A DNA stretch of 64,000 bases from Bacteroidales bacterium (GCA_025355465.1 JANXZO010000024.1:95336-159335); one strand, 5' to 3'. Shown: positions 27,958 to 38,761, counted from the first letter of the stretch. Translations and numbers: made by a program. Notes: generated by a model not told the origin, from the sequence alone.

Positions 27958-29523
27958 ATGAAAGTCACAGTTCAGTTACTTCTTCTACTGATTCTTATAC
28001 CGACCCAGCTCTTTTCACAGAAAAAAAACGCAGTGATTGACCAGGATCAGCCGCTTCGGATTGAGATCCCGGCGAAAACAGACCAGGAAACCTACCGGGT
28101 AATCCCGTGCGGATCTGATGGCGTAATGGTTTTTTTTCGCAGTCTGGAGATGGTAGATGCAGTAAAATCAAAATGGTATTTCACCTGGTATGATAACAAT
28201 CTGCAACAGGTTTGGGTGAAAAGCGTGGCGCTGCTTTCTGACCAGGAATTTCGCTTTCAGGATTCAAACAAGGACACCTTATCAATCCTCTTTGTTCATG
28301 CAGGAAAGTCCAAAGCTGCCCTGGTCGACTTTCAGGTTTTGCAGGTGCTTCTGAAAAAAGGCACATTTATTCTGAATACCGGAAAAATTCAGGAGAACCA
28401 GCAGTTCGTATCATTTTCAGTATTCCGTAACCTGGCCTGGATCGGGATCAATTCTCCGCAGGGAATGGGGCAGTTTCTGTTTTTGGATATTGCTAACGGG
28501 AAATCCCGTTCCTTTCCGCTTGGACAAGGTACGGATATATCCATTCGCTGGGCTCAGCCGGATACCGTTCGTTCCGGCATCAATGCGATTGTAACCCGGC
28601 AGGTTAGCAAAAAACTGTCTGAGCATTATCTGGTTCGCTATGATACCGCTGGTACTATACGCAATGAGTCACTTTTAAGTACAAATTCACAAGGCAGGGA
28701 ATTTACGCATTTTAGATGCATTGCCCTTTCTGAAGGGTCATTTCTGGTCCTTGGTGGTTATGGCCAGGGTACCGGCGCCAGCCGGAAAAAGGAGGAGGAA
28801 CTGGTTTCTACGGGATTCTTCTCCTGTAGGGTGTCTGGTGGCGCTCAAACCCAAATTAACTTCTACAATTTCCTTGAATTTAAAAATGTTAACTCCCTGA
28901 TGGGGGAGAAGGATGTGATGGCACTCAGGAAGAAGTCCTTGAAGAAGGGCCGCTCACTGGGGGAGTATTCTGTAGATTTCCCACTGATGTTCCAGGATAT
29001 TCTCAGGAATGGGAATCAATATGTCCTGGTGGCAGAAGTGTACACTCCCCAATACCGCACCGAGAGTTTTACTGATTTTGATTTTTACGGACGACCCTAT
29101 ACCAACAGTTATTCCGTCTTTGACGGATTTCGCTTCCAAAATGCCATTGTTTCAGGCTTCGATGGCGATGGCAAGATTTTATGGGATAATGTGCTGGAAA
29201 CCAGAAATCTGATTTCCTTTGAGCCCACCCCCAAAGCGTTATTTCATGCCATGGGCGACGATATAGTACTTTCTTTTGTGAATGATGGTAAAATAGGATA
29301 CAAAATTATTCAGGAAAGCAAGGTGCTGGAGAAACTGGATTATGTTCAGTTGGACCTTTTACATTCTGAGGATAAACTGGTTACGGAATCAAGAAGCAGA
29401 ATGGTCTATTGGTATGACAACTATTTTCTCTGCTACGGCTATCAGGAAATTAAAAACATTGCGCTGGATGGGAACAACAAACGTCTGGTTTTTTATATCA
29501 ACAAGGTAAGGTTTGAAAAATAG
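27958..29523 (+). CDS. Exported protein of unknown function
   Basis: Protein of 521 residues with a signal peptide (MKVTVQLLLLLILIPTQLFS, then QK). The rest is beta-rich with many short strands carrying aromatic residues, and lacks a T9SS tail, PKD or any enzyme motif I can recognise. Blocks such as KWYFTWYDNNLQQVW and LFLDIANGKSRSFPLG suggest a beta-propeller-like fold, but this is weak. It has its own promoter box and is flanked by a terminator, so it is probably transcribed alone. It converges with the small lipoprotein gene. Confidence 0.6.
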   Translation: MKVTVQLLLLLILIPTQLFSQKKNAVIDQDQPLRIEIPAKTDQETYRVIPCGSDGVMVFFRSLEMVDAVKSKWYFTWYDNNLQQVWVKSVALLSDQEFRFQDSNKDTLSILFVHAGKSKAALVDFQVLQVLLKKGTFILNTGKIQENQQFVSFSVFRNLAWIGINSPQGMGQFLFLDIANGKSRSFPLGQGTDISIRWAQPDTVRSGINAIVTRQVSKKLSEHYLVRYDTAGTIRNESLLSTNSQGREFTHFRCIALSEGSFLVLGGYGQGTGASRKKEEELVSTGFFSCRVSGGAQTQINFYNFLEFKNVNSLMGEKDVMALRKKSLKKGRSLGEYSVDFPLMFQDILRNGNQYVLVAEVYTPQYRTESFTDFDFYGRPYTNSYSVFDGFRFQNAIVSGFDGDGKILWDNVLETRNLISFEPTPKALFHAMGDDIVLSFVNDGKIGYKIIQESKVLEKLDYVQLDLLHSEDKLVTESRSRMVYWYDNYFLCYGYQEIKNIALDGNNKRLVFYINKVRFEK

Positions 29524-29546
29524 CTAATCTCACTTGAGACCCTTTC

Positions 29547-29867
29547 CTAGTATTTTTTGACAATGTAAAGTTTATTATCACAGGGAAGGATCATGATCGT
29601 GGTATCTTTCTGATAGCTTGGGCCGTAAATCTTTATCTTGTAAGGGTTATTGCCAAGCAGGGTAAAGGGTTTTGTGTAGTCCTTTGCCAGGGTTACGGTT
29701 GTGCGGGCTTCAACAATATTAACTGTAATTGCAGAATCAAGTTTATTCTCAACATTGAGCACCCCGTTCCCATCGCAAGGCTTTTGTTCTTTAGCTTTCG
29801 AACAACTAAGGATGAAGGCGATCGTGCCCAGTGAAAAGATCGCGAAGAAAAGAAAATACTTTTTCAT
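29547..29867 (-). CDS. Small lipoprotein of unknown function
   Basis: Lipoprotein of 106 residues: MKKYFLFFAIFSLGTIAFIL then SC as lipobox. The short mature domain contains two cysteines (PCDGNG and LPCDNK) that could form a disulfide, and reads as a small beta-sandwich with VEARTTVTLAKDYTKPF and YKIKIYGPSYQKDTTIMIL. A full -7/-33 promoter lies just upstream. I do not recognise the family. Confidence 0.65.
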   Translation of the reverse strand: MKKYFLFFAIFSLGTIAFILSCSKAKEQKPCDGNGVLNVENKLDSAITVNIVEARTTVTLAKDYTKPFTLLGNNPYKIKIYGPSYQKDTTIMILPCDNKLYIVKKY

Positions 29868-29888
29868 GGAAGGTTAGTTTGACATATG

Positions 29889-29918
29889 CAAAAGTAACAG
29901 CTTTCTTTCAATAACAAA
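29889..29918 (-). promoter_or_regulatory. -33/-7 promoter for the small lipoprotein
   Basis: On the minus strand TTTG (29915-29918) is followed after 18 bases by TACTTTTG (29889-29896). Both elements and the spacing fit the Bacteroidota consensus TTTG-N17-23-TAnnTTTG. The start codon lies 22 bases downstream. Confidence 0.6.
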
Positions 29919-30135
29919 GAATTCCCGCTTTTATTATAATTTTTCAAAATACATTGTTAGGGTTTGTACTGTTATGTTGAATTTAATCAAATAATTGTTA
30001 ATTTTGTTGATTCAGGGAGACTGTACTAAATTTTATCCATGGAATTCGACCTTACAGGCAACCTTGAGGATGTAACTTTTGTCCTATAGTAACGTATAGA
30101 ATTCTTACAGAGTAACCTCTTATAATCATAACCCT

Positions 30136-33100
30136 ATGTTCCATCGAGTTATACGCCCTCTTTTTCTTTCGGCTTTCTTCCTCGCGACCAGGATTACCTC
30201 TGCCCAATGTCCTGACACCAAACCAAAAATAACCGGTCCTGATGAGGTGGGAGCCAATGCCTCCAACGCGGTATCCTACGTCACACCTCCTGTTCCCGGA
30301 CATACCTACTCCTGGGTGGTAAAACAATTGCCCGGAAATACGGTTATTGGCACGTCGACAAGTAATGTCCTGAGCCAGACCTGGTCAGCCCCTGGTGATT
30401 ATCTGATCGAGCTTTCCGAAGGGATCTCGGGAAACATCTGCACTCCTGTGGCGGCTGTTCCGATGAATGTTTCTGTAAAGCCAATGCTTACCGCCTATTT
30501 TTATTATGAATTTGATGCTACTCACGGCTGTTTTTACAATGTTGTCACTTTTGTCGGCACCGGTGAAGGAGTTTATCCTCCGGTAGATCCATCCATTACC
30601 TATGAATGGAAGTGGAGGGTATTCAGCCCCCCCGGCGCATGGAGCGCAGTTACCACCGGAAATACACAAAATATCACCTTTCCGACAACCCCGGGTATTA
30701 CGTATGAGCTAAACATGAAAGTGTTAAAAACGATCAATGGCAGAATCTGGACGGATGAGATCACCGATTTTGTATATGTTGATCCCGATAAATACAAACC
30801 GGTTCCGGTACTTGCAACCCCCACAAACCCCAACTGCCTTTATCAGGCCTATAATTTCAGCGCTGTCGGCAGTCAGCCCACCTTTATGCCTACCAATGAA
30901 ACGTTTTTATATGTTGACTGGGATTTTGGTGATGGTACAACCCAGCATTACGAAAAAGTCGGGAACGTTGCCCCCCCGCTTACCGCAACGCACACCTACC
31001 TGACTCCCGGTTTAAAAACTGTTACCGTTACCCTTACGAATACGATCCACTGTGTTGTCAGTAAAACGATCACCATTGATGTACCTAATTCAATCCCGCT
31101 GGCTGCTTTCACCTCTGCACCGGCCTGCGTAAGTTTTCCGACATTTTTCAATGATCTTTCGGTCACCTATATCGGAACCATAACCAAATGGGAATGGATC
31201 TGGGGAGACAATACTTCCACCATCTACGACCTGAATGCCATCCCCCCCACACCTCCTCCTGCACAGATTCAGCATATTTACGCCCTGCCAGGATTAAAGC
31301 ATGTTACGCTGCAGGTCACCAATTCAAATGGATGTTTGTCTGAAATTTTCGGCCTGGATGTCAATGTGATCCGGTCACCGCTTGCCAACTTTGAATATGG
31401 TTATACCTGTCTGAATACGGCCATCGTCATTCAGGATAAAAGCTCACAGAACGGAGGCAGTGCTATTGCAAGCCGCGAATACGATTACGGTGACGGAATC
31501 TGGACTACGAATTCAACATACACTTATACATCCACCGGACTAAAAACGGTAACCCAAAGAGTAACCAATGTAGACGGATGTGTAAATCTGAAATCAAAAT
31601 CCTTTACCGTTCATCCGCTTCCGGATTTTGTGCCGGATCCGTTAATCGGATTCACTTGGGCCAATACATCTCTACCTCTGCAAATACAGTTTACCGATAA
31701 CACATTGATCGGACAGGTAGGCAATAACCTGGAATGGAAATTTGGTGACGGACAGATGGGATTTGGTAAGAATCCCGTACATAATTATATGAGCCCCGGC
31801 AGTTATAATGTTGAGATGACCTGTACCAGCATTGACGGCTGTACCGCTACCTATACCGACCTGATCTCCTTTACACCGCCAATCCCTACATTTCATTGGG
31901 CGCCAGCCGAAGCCTGCCTCGACCAGGAAGTCCGGTTTACACCGGATCCCGTTACCGGGGTAATCGTATCGCAGGAATGGCAATACCAGGACGAAGGTTT
32001 TGCACCGGATCCAACGTTAACCCCGCCATACACGGTTAAACATACATTTGTTCCTCCGGTTGCGTTGCCAGCCGTTGATACCCATTCCTTTAAAAGCTAT
32101 GGCACCAAAGCTGTACGGCACGTAATTACGCTTGCCGGAACGCCACCTGTGGTTGTGGACTTTATTGATTACATCGTGGTTCATGATACTGCGATTGCCG
32201 GCTTTACCTGGAATAATGTGAACCAGCTTCCGGTAGGGGGCCCGCCATTGCCCGGTTGTAATGGACAGGAGGTCTTTTTCTTCGACCAGAGTACACCACC
32301 CATGGGTAGCGCCAATGCACAGATCGTTGCCTGGAAATGGGAATTTGATGACCCTGCATCAGGGGTCAGTAATATTGCCTTTTCGCAGAACGCATCCCAT
32401 ATATTCATGGATCCGATCAGAACAACATTTAATGTAAAGCTGACGGTAACCAGCAACGACAATAACTGCGAGTCGTTTATCATCAAAGTCATAACCATCA
32501 AGGCATCACCCCCTGTAAACTACATTGTAAACGGAAATCCAAACGCCAATGTGGGATGTATGAGTACCCCCCAACAAACTTCTGTCGTCAACTTTGCCTA
32601 TGATCCTTTGGTGATTCCTGATCCGACACAGGTGGTTAACTGGCTTTGGGAATTTGGTGACAATACCTCGCAGAACGGACCATTTTTAAGTAATATATCA
32701 CATTCATACCTTACTTCGGGATGGAAGACGGTAATTTTGACGATAACCGACGCTGACGGATGTAAAAATTCGATATCAAAGCAAGTCTATATCAATCCAT
32801 TGCCGATTGCGAACTTTATGTTTGCCGCCAATGCCTGCGAAGGCCAGCCGGTTCAGTTCAATGATCTGTCACAACCCGGAGGAGGCTTATTGAACGATTT
32901 TATTGTTCAGTGGGAGTGGTTCTGGAATGACGGATCAACGCCCAGCCCGGAGGTTTTTACAAACAACAATACGGTGTTTCATACCTTCCCGGTGGTGTCT
33001 GGTCAGTATACATGGCCTGTTAAACTGCGCGTGACAACCAACTATGGTTGCGTGAATGAAATTACCATTCCGATAACATTGCTGCCAAAAGCTGTGGTTA

Positions 33101-36100
33101 ATTTTGAAGTTCAACCGCTTACCCCGCAATGTGTTGCTCCGCAGACGGTTCAATTCACAGACCTTTCAACACCCACCAATGCTACCGGCGTTATCACAGG
33201 CTGGTTGTGGGATTTTGGTGATGGCGGTACCTCTACCTTGTCTAATCCTGCACATCCATTTGCCCTGGCCGGATCTTACCCTGTTACGCTGACTGTTACC
33301 ACTGCCAACGGATGTCCCAGTACGCTGGTAAAAAACATAGATATTAATCCCGGACCCACCGCTTTGTTCACCGTGACTACAGCCTGCGAAGGGCTTGCCA
33401 CGGGTTTTGATGCAAGTACCTCCAACACGGGAGGGGTGTTGGATATCATCGCATATAACTGGACGTTTGGCGACGGACAGTTTGGCACCGGTCAGTTGAT
33501 ATCGCACAACTACGCAACATATGGTGCCTATACAGTCACCTTAGCCATCACCAATGTGAATGGATGTATCTCCACCACCACGCAAACCATCAACGTAAAT
33601 CCGAATCCGATTGCGCAATTCACTTTTTCAGCTGTAAATTGTATGGGTGCTCCTGTGCAATTTTTTGACAATTCAACAACGGTGAACGGGTTCCCGAGCC
33701 AGATCATGACATGGCAGTGGGATTTCGGCGATGGTTCTGTAACTCCGCCGATAACCTTCCCTGCCAATCCGAATATATCACACTCATTTGCCGGACCGGC
33801 AACAACCTATACCGTACGATTAACGGTAACCACCAACCAGGGTTGTACCCATTTCGTGGAGCATGTTGTAAGTGTAATCCCGAAGCCATTGGCTAACTTC
33901 AGTTTCCCGGTGAGCACCTGCGCCAACCAGTCAATTCAGTTTACCGACCTTACCCAGCCCAACGGAGGCGGGTCACTTACAGGCTGGTTGTGGAATTTCG
34001 GTGATCCTGCGTCGGGAGTGAGTAACATCTCCACCGCGCAGAATCCGGTTCACCTGTTTTCGGCAAGCGGACCCTTTACGATATCGCTGATTGTTACCAA
34101 TGCCAGTGGTTGTCACGACACCATTCAAAAACCAATCACCATCAGTGCACGGCCTGTTTCCAATTTCAGCGCCGACACAGTTTGCAAAGGCACCCTGACC
34201 AGCTTTACGGATATGTCAACCTCAACTTCCGGTGCCATTTCAAGCCATTTATGGGATTTCGGAGACGGTGTAACCTCAACTGCAACCAATCCGACCCATC
34301 TTTACGGAGCCGGTGCGATATATAATGTTAAACTTACGGTGACCACCACCGCCGGATGCGTTAAGGATACAACAAAGCAGGTTCTTGTGCTGGGCGAACC
34401 GTTGGCCCAGTTCAGTTATGCCTCACCCAATTGTGCAAAAGACTCAGTGCAGTTCAACGATCTTTCCACCACTCCGCATGGTACGATACAGACGTGGAAA
34501 TGGGATTTTGGTGATGGTACGGCGCCGGTAACAATAACTTTCCCGGCTAACCAAAATGTAAAACATTCATTCCAGAATGGAGGAACTTACAATGTGACCT
34601 TAACCATAACCACTTCGGATGGTTGTGAAAAAATAAAGATAAACACCATCCAGATCGGATTTAAGCCGGTAGCCAACTTCAGCTCTACAAGCAGTAATTG
34701 TGCAATGACTGCTGTTCAGTTCACCGACCTTTCTCAACTCAATGGCGGACCTCCGCTCACCACCTGGCTGTGGACATTTGGCGATCCGTCTTCAGGAGCC
34801 AACAACACCTCAACCATGCAGAACCCCACGCATAATTTCACCACCGGGGGAAATTACACGGTGCACCTGCTGATTCACAACGCCAACGGTTGTCTTGATT
34901 CGATCAACAAACCGGTTACGGTCAATGATGCTCCGGTAGCCATCTTCAGTTCTGATACCGCCTGCCTGAACAACCTGACCCATTTTACCGATGGATCAAC
35001 GACAGCCTCCGGCAATATCATCGCCTGGTTGTGGAATTTTGGCGATCCGGGATCGGGTCCGAACAACACATCGACATTGCAGAATCCAACCCACATTTAT
35101 GCCTCTTCAGGTTTAAAAACAGTAGTGTTGCAGGTTACCAACTCGAACCAGTGTATAAAAGACACCACCATGCAGATCACGGTAAATCCAAAGCCGCTGG
35201 CCAACTTTACCTACACCTCTGTATGTATTGGAGATTCAACCCAGTTCAATGACTTGTCGCTTGCTCCGGGAAGTGCGATCACCGTTTGGGATTGGAACTT
35301 TGGTGATGGATCAGCGCATTCGACAATGCAGAATCCAAAACATGCCTATGCCACCGCAGGAACCTTTAATGTAACCCTTGCAGTGTCTAACCTGGCGGGA
35401 TGTGTGGACTCTGTAACCCAACAGGTTGTAGCCCGGCCGAAGCCTACCGCCGCCTTTACCCACAATGCCTATTTCTGTCCGCAAGGGAAGGTCGATTTCC
35501 AGGATCAGTCTATTGGTAGCGGGGCGGCCATTACAGAACGTTTATGGATCTTTGAACCTGGTTATACATCGAATGTACCGAACCCTTCGTTCACCTTCAG
35601 TAAAACCGACACCACCTATGCGGTTACCCTGATTGTGACCGACAGCTATGGATGCAAGGATACCATCGTAGATAGCGTTTTTGTAAAGCCCGGATTCCTT
35701 TTCACATTTATCAATGATACCGTTTGTCTTGGTTATACGACTCATTTCCATGCGGTGAATCAAACGGTGGGCGATTCGCTTTACTCAATCTTCTGGAACT
35801 TCGGCGAGCCAAATTCCGGACCGAACAACACCTCCACCCTGCGTAATCCTTCGCATACCTATTCGCAGCCTGGAAGTTATGTAGTCAAAATGAGGGCATA
35901 TAACTCCGATAACTGTGTTGACAGCGTCTTCAGGCAGGTCACGGTGTATGATCGCCCGCAGCCTGTCTTTACATTCAGGACCCAGCCATGCGACAGCACG
36001 CTGTATTTCCACGATTCAACTACCTATATCGGCGCCGGGGCGATAAAGAAATGGACCTGGATTTTTGGTGATGGTTCCGCTCCTGTGGTTATCAATGCCG

Positions 36101-37578
36101 CTCCCGGGGTAATTGGTGATACCTCGCATCTTTACGTCAACGTGGGAACCTATCCTGTTACCCTTATCCTTGAGAACTTCAGTGGATGTATTGACAGTGT
36201 AACCTTGAATGTGAAGCGGTATCCTTGTATTCAGGCGCTGTATTCCTATCAGGACACACTGCGCTGCGCCAGGTACAAGGTCTCCTTTGGCGACAGTTCG
36301 CTTCCCGTTGCACTGATCAACCAATGGTATTGGAATTGGGGCGATGGACAAGATACAACCTACACGGCTCACAGCAACTCGGTTTCACATACCTATCCAT
36401 CCGCAGGTACCTATTCGGTGACCCTGAGGATCAGGGCGGCAATCAGCGGAACCACCATAAGAGACAGCCTGGTTCAGATGGTCGTAATTCATCCCACACC
36501 GAATACCTATTTTTCCAACATTCCCGTCTGTCTGAAGCAAATTACGTTGTTCCACGACACCTCGAATGCTTACAACGGTGGTATTGCCATCAGGGGATGG
36601 AATTTTGGCGACCCATCATCCGGCGGCCAGAACACCTCCACCTTAAAAGACCCAACGCACCTGTTCGATACGGCTGGATATTATGATGTAAAACTGATCA
36701 CCACAAACCGGTTTGGGTGTGCAGATTCGATCACCAAAACTACGCGGGTGTTCGGATTACCAACTGCCCGATTTAAAAGTTCAGCTGCCTGTCAGGGCGA
36801 TCCTACTTACTTTACCGACTCCTCCGCTGTTTCTGATACGACCATCGGATTCTGGAAGTGGAATTTTGGTGATGCTTCTTCGGTGCAGGATACCTCAAGC
36901 TTACAGGATCCATCCTGGCGATATTTTGCAACAGGTTCTTATCTTGTCAAATTTATCGTAAAGGATAATTATGGTTGTCTTGACACGATTGACTCCACGA
37001 TTGTTGTGAATGTGACACCTGTAAGTGCCTTTACACTGACCAATAATTATGATGGCAAACAGGGTCAGGTAAAACTTACGAACGCAACCACGGGTGCATC
37101 TGGTTATTACTGGGATTTTGGGAACGGTAAAACCTCGGTGGATGAAAATCCGGTTATTGGCTTTACGGAAGACGGCAGCTATATCATCAAGTTGATTTCC
37201 AACAACGAATTTGAATGTTCCGACACCACGTTCTATGAATATAAGTTGCTCTTCAAAGGACTCTATGTGCCGAATGCTTTCTCACCCAATAATAACAGCC
37301 TGGGAGTACGACTGTTCAAGCCGATAGGTGTAAATCTCAAGCAATATCATTGTACTGTCTTCGACCCTTGGGGGCATCTGGTTTGGGAATCAGTAAAGCT
37401 TGACAGCCAGGGCAGACCCTCCGAAGGATGGGATGGGACCTTTGAAGGCGAGCCGATGACACAGGGTAATTATTTCTGGAAAATCAGTGCAACTTTTGTG
37501 GACGATACCCCGTGGACAGGCGGTGATATTGGTCAGGGAGATTACACGACCATGGGATCTGTGGCTTTAATCCGATAA
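30136..37578 (+). CDS. Giant PKD-repeat surface protein with CHU_C-type T9SS C-terminus
   Basis: Secreted protein of 2480 residues. After a signal peptide (ending ITSAQ) there is an Ig/PKD-like start and then about 24 PKD units, each marked by a WxFGDG-type strand (for example WDFGDGTTQH, WLWNFGDPAS, WKWDFGDGTA, WNFGEPNSGP) and a closing HTYxxxGxYxVxLxVT block. Each unit is about 80-100 residues. The last 100 residues form a gliding motility-associated (CHU_C, type B sorting) domain: LYVPNAFSPNNNSLGVRLFK, YHCTVFDPWGHLVWES and GWDGTFEGEPMTQGNYFWK. Such proteins are exported by T9SS and act as adhesins or in gliding. The PorP/SprF gene starts 18 bases later and is the expected partner. Confidence 0.93.
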   Translation: MFHRVIRPLFLSAFFLATRITSAQCPDTKPKITGPDEVGANASNAVSYVTPPVPGHTYSWVVKQLPGNTVIGTSTSNVLSQTWSAPGDYLIELSEGISGNICTPVAAVPMNVSVKPMLTAYFYYEFDATHGCFYNVVTFVGTGEGVYPPVDPSITYEWKWRVFSPPGAWSAVTTGNTQNITFPTTPGITYELNMKVLKTINGRIWTDEITDFVYVDPDKYKPVPVLATPTNPNCLYQAYNFSAVGSQPTFMPTNETFLYVDWDFGDGTTQHYEKVGNVAPPLTATHTYLTPGLKTVTVTLTNTIHCVVSKTITIDVPNSIPLAAFTSAPACVSFPTFFNDLSVTYIGTITKWEWIWGDNTSTIYDLNAIPPTPPPAQIQHIYALPGLKHVTLQVTNSNGCLSEIFGLDVNVIRSPLANFEYGYTCLNTAIVIQDKSSQNGGSAIASREYDYGDGIWTTNSTYTYTSTGLKTVTQRVTNVDGCVNLKSKSFTVHPLPDFVPDPLIGFTWANTSLPLQIQFTDNTLIGQVGNNLEWKFGDGQMGFGKNPVHNYMSPGSYNVEMTCTSIDGCTATYTDLISFTPPIPTFHWAPAEACLDQEVRFTPDPVTGVIVSQEWQYQDEGFAPDPTLTPPYTVKHTFVPPVALPAVDTHSFKSYGTKAVRHVITLAGTPPVVVDFIDYIVVHDTAIAGFTWNNVNQLPVGGPPLPGCNGQEVFFFDQSTPPMGSANAQIVAWKWEFDDPASGVSNIAFSQNASHIFMDPIRTTFNVKLTVTSNDNNCESFIIKVITIKASPPVNYIVNGNPNANVGCMSTPQQTSVVNFAYDPLVIPDPTQVVNWLWEFGDNTSQNGPFLSNISHSYLTSGWKTVILTITDADGCKNSISKQVYINPLPIANFMFAANACEGQPVQFNDLSQPGGGLLNDFIVQWEWFWNDGSTPSPEVFTNNNTVFHTFPVVSGQYTWPVKLRVTTNYGCVNEITIPITLLPKAVVNFEVQPLTPQCVAPQTVQFTDLSTPTNATGVITGWLWDFGDGGTSTLSNPAHPFALAGSYPVTLTVTTANGCPSTLVKNIDINPGPTALFTVTTACEGLATGFDASTSNTGGVLDIIAYNWTFGDGQFGTGQLISHNYATYGAYTVTLAITNVNGCISTTTQTINVNPNPIAQFTFSAVNCMGAPVQFFDNSTTVNGFPSQIMTWQWDFGDGSVTPPITFPANPNISHSFAGPATTYTVRLTVTTNQGCTHFVEHVVSVIPKPLANFSFPVSTCANQSIQFTDLTQPNGGGSLTGWLWNFGDPASGVSNISTAQNPVHLFSASGPFTISLIVTNASGCHDTIQKPITISARPVSNFSADTVCKGTLTSFTDMSTSTSGAISSHLWDFGDGVTSTATNPTHLYGAGAIYNVKLTVTTTAGCVKDTTKQVLVLGEPLAQFSYASPNCAKDSVQFNDLSTTPHGTIQTWKWDFGDGTAPVTITFPANQNVKHSFQNGGTYNVTLTITTSDGCEKIKINTIQIGFKPVANFSSTSSNCAMTAVQFTDLSQLNGGPPLTTWLWTFGDPSSGANNTSTMQNPTHNFTTGGNYTVHLLIHNANGCLDSINKPVTVNDAPVAIFSSDTACLNNLTHFTDGSTTASGNIIAWLWNFGDPGSGPNNTSTLQNPTHIYASSGLKTVVLQVTNSNQCIKDTTMQITVNPKPLANFTYTSVCIGDSTQFNDLSLAPGSAITVWDWNFGDGSAHSTMQNPKHAYATAGTFNVTLAVSNLAGCVDSVTQQVVARPKPTAAFTHNAYFCPQGKVDFQDQSIGSGAAITERLWIFEPGYTSNVPNPSFTFSKTDTTYAVTLIVTDSYGCKDTIVDSVFVKPGFLFTFINDTVCLGYTTHFHAVNQTVGDSLYSIFWNFGEPNSGPNNTSTLRNPSHTYSQPGSYVVKMRAYNSDNCVDSVFRQVTVYDRPQPVFTFRTQPCDSTLYFHDSTTYIGAGAIKKWTWIFGDGSAPVVINAAPGVIGDTSHLYVNVGTYPVTLILENFSGCIDSVTLNVKRYPCIQALYSYQDTLRCARYKVSFGDSSLPVALINQWYWNWGDGQDTTYTAHSNSVSHTYPSAGTYSVTLRIRAAISGTTIRDSLVQMVVIHPTPNTYFSNIPVCLKQITLFHDTSNAYNGGIAIRGWNFGDPSSGGQNTSTLKDPTHLFDTAGYYDVKLITTNRFGCADSITKTTRVFGLPTARFKSSAACQGDPTYFTDSSAVSDTTIGFWKWNFGDASSVQDTSSLQDPSWRYFATGSYLVKFIVKDNYGCLDTIDSTIVVNVTPVSAFTLTNNYDGKQGQVKLTNATTGASGYYWDFGNGKTSVDENPVIGFTEDGSYIIKLISNNEFECSDTTFYEYKLLFKGLYVPNAFSPNNNSLGVRLFKPIGVNLKQYHCTVFDPWGHLVWESVKLDSQGRPSEGWDGTFEGEPMTQGNYFWKISATFVDDTPWTGGDIGQGDYTTMGSVALIR

Positions 37579-37596
37579 CCGAAAATAACTTTCTAG

Positions 37597-38712
37597 ATGA
37601 AAAATTGCTTTAGAATTTCACTTGTTTTATTCCTGGGTTTGTTCGGTATCGTTCCAAATTCATTTTCACAACAGGACATGAACTACTCTCAGTACTTCAG
37701 CACTCCAATCTACTATAACCCCGCTTTTACCGGGATCAATACGGGGTTGAGGGCGAGGTTTCTGTTCCGGGAACAATGGCCTTCAGCACCAATCGACTAC
37801 AAGTCATACTATTTTTCCGCAGATATTGGAGACAGGGGCCTACCTGGTGCAGGAGGATTTGGTATTCAGATCACAAACGACACTCCGGGAGCAGGACTCA
37901 TCAACAACTTCTCTGCAGCGTTAACCATTGGCGTTAGAATCCCGATCACCAGCTTTATGGTGAGCCAGATCGGTATCAAAGCCGGTATCATGCAACGTTC
38001 AGTAAACTGGACTTCCCTGGTATTTGCCGATGCGCTGGATGCAAAATGGGGAGCCGTTTACCAGACCTCGTTCGTGCCTCCTGATGCCAATAAACGCACT
38101 GTTCCCGATTTTGGAATCGGGGGTATCCTGCAGTTCAGCAACCAGGATGGAAATATTACCGGTAATGTTGGATTTGCCATCGACCATATTTTTAAACCGG
38201 ATGTTGGATTCCTTTCTACAGGTGCGATGCCTTACCCAAGGAAATGGGTGGGACACTTTGATATGGTGATCTCAACCGGTCCTGGAGGAGGCTCTACGGG
38301 CGGGATGGCCAGGGCCACGGATGAACCGCTGAAGATAAACATCGGTGGACTTTATCAGAATCAGGCAGGGTTCAATTCTTTGCAGGTTGGACTTAACCTG
38401 TTAAAATACAACATCTATCTGGGAGCATGGTTTAAAACCACCATGTCGGGAATTCCGAACAGTGTGTTGGCGATTACAGCCGGCTATAAATATAACTTCT
38501 ATGATGACATGAGTCTGAAATTCATGTACAGTTATGACATTCAGATTTCCGGAGCCCTGCAGGGAACGGGTGGTGCTCATGAAATTGGTCTTGCCCTGGA
38601 ATTCGGATCGTTCTCGTTTTTCGGTGGAGGCGGTGGCAGTAACACAGGGTTTGTGCCAGGCCCTGGAGCGCGGATGCGCGGTGGGAGTGCCCTGGAGTGT
38701 CCGAGTTTCTAA
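37597..38712 (+). CDS. PorP/SprF family T9SS outer-membrane protein
   Basis: Outer-membrane beta-barrel of 371 residues. The signal peptide (ending PNSFSQ) leads to the family hallmark QDMNYSQYFSTPIYYNPAFTG, followed by barrel strands such as ARFLFREQWP and YKSYYFSADIGD. Members often sit directly after a CHU_C-domain protein, as here, and SprF is required to display the adhesin SprB in Flavobacterium. The C-terminus is unusual: a glycine-rich stretch (FFGGGGGSNTGFVPGPGARM) ends the protein. The gene is closed by a strong terminator. Confidence 0.92.
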   Translation: MKNCFRISLVLFLGLFGIVPNSFSQQDMNYSQYFSTPIYYNPAFTGINTGLRARFLFREQWPSAPIDYKSYYFSADIGDRGLPGAGGFGIQITNDTPGAGLINNFSAALTIGVRIPITSFMVSQIGIKAGIMQRSVNWTSLVFADALDAKWGAVYQTSFVPPDANKRTVPDFGIGGILQFSNQDGNITGNVGFAIDHIFKPDVGFLSTGAMPYPRKWVGHFDMVISTGPGGGSTGGMARATDEPLKINIGGLYQNQAGFNSLQVGLNLLKYNIYLGAWFKTTMSGIPNSVLAITAGYKYNFYDDMSLKFMYSYDIQISGALQGTGGAHEIGLALEFGSFSFFGGGGGSNTGFVPGPGARMRGGSALECPSF

Positions 38713-38720
38713 AAGTGACA

Positions 38721-38761
38721 AAAAAAAGAGGGGCGGTCTGAAAGACCGCCCCTCTTTTTTT
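38721..38761. terminator. Bidirectional terminator between the PorP/SprF gene and icd
   Basis: A 12-base GC-rich stem (GAGGGGCGGTCT with AGACCGCCCCTC, 38728-38739 and 38743-38754) is extended by A7 on the left and T7 on the right, so it can stop transcription from both sides. It ends 1 base before the icd stop codon. Confidence 0.96.

Noticed and set aside
30001..30135. Search for a promoter of the giant PKD gene
   Set aside because: TTTG at 30003 and TAACTTTTG at 30073 occur, but neither spacing nor sequence gives a full -33/-7 match; left uncalled.
30800..37200. Regular DNA repetition that might be mistaken for a repeat array
   Set aside because: The periodicity of about 250-300 bases comes from PKD units in one frame; spacers and repeats differ at DNA level, so it is not CRISPR.
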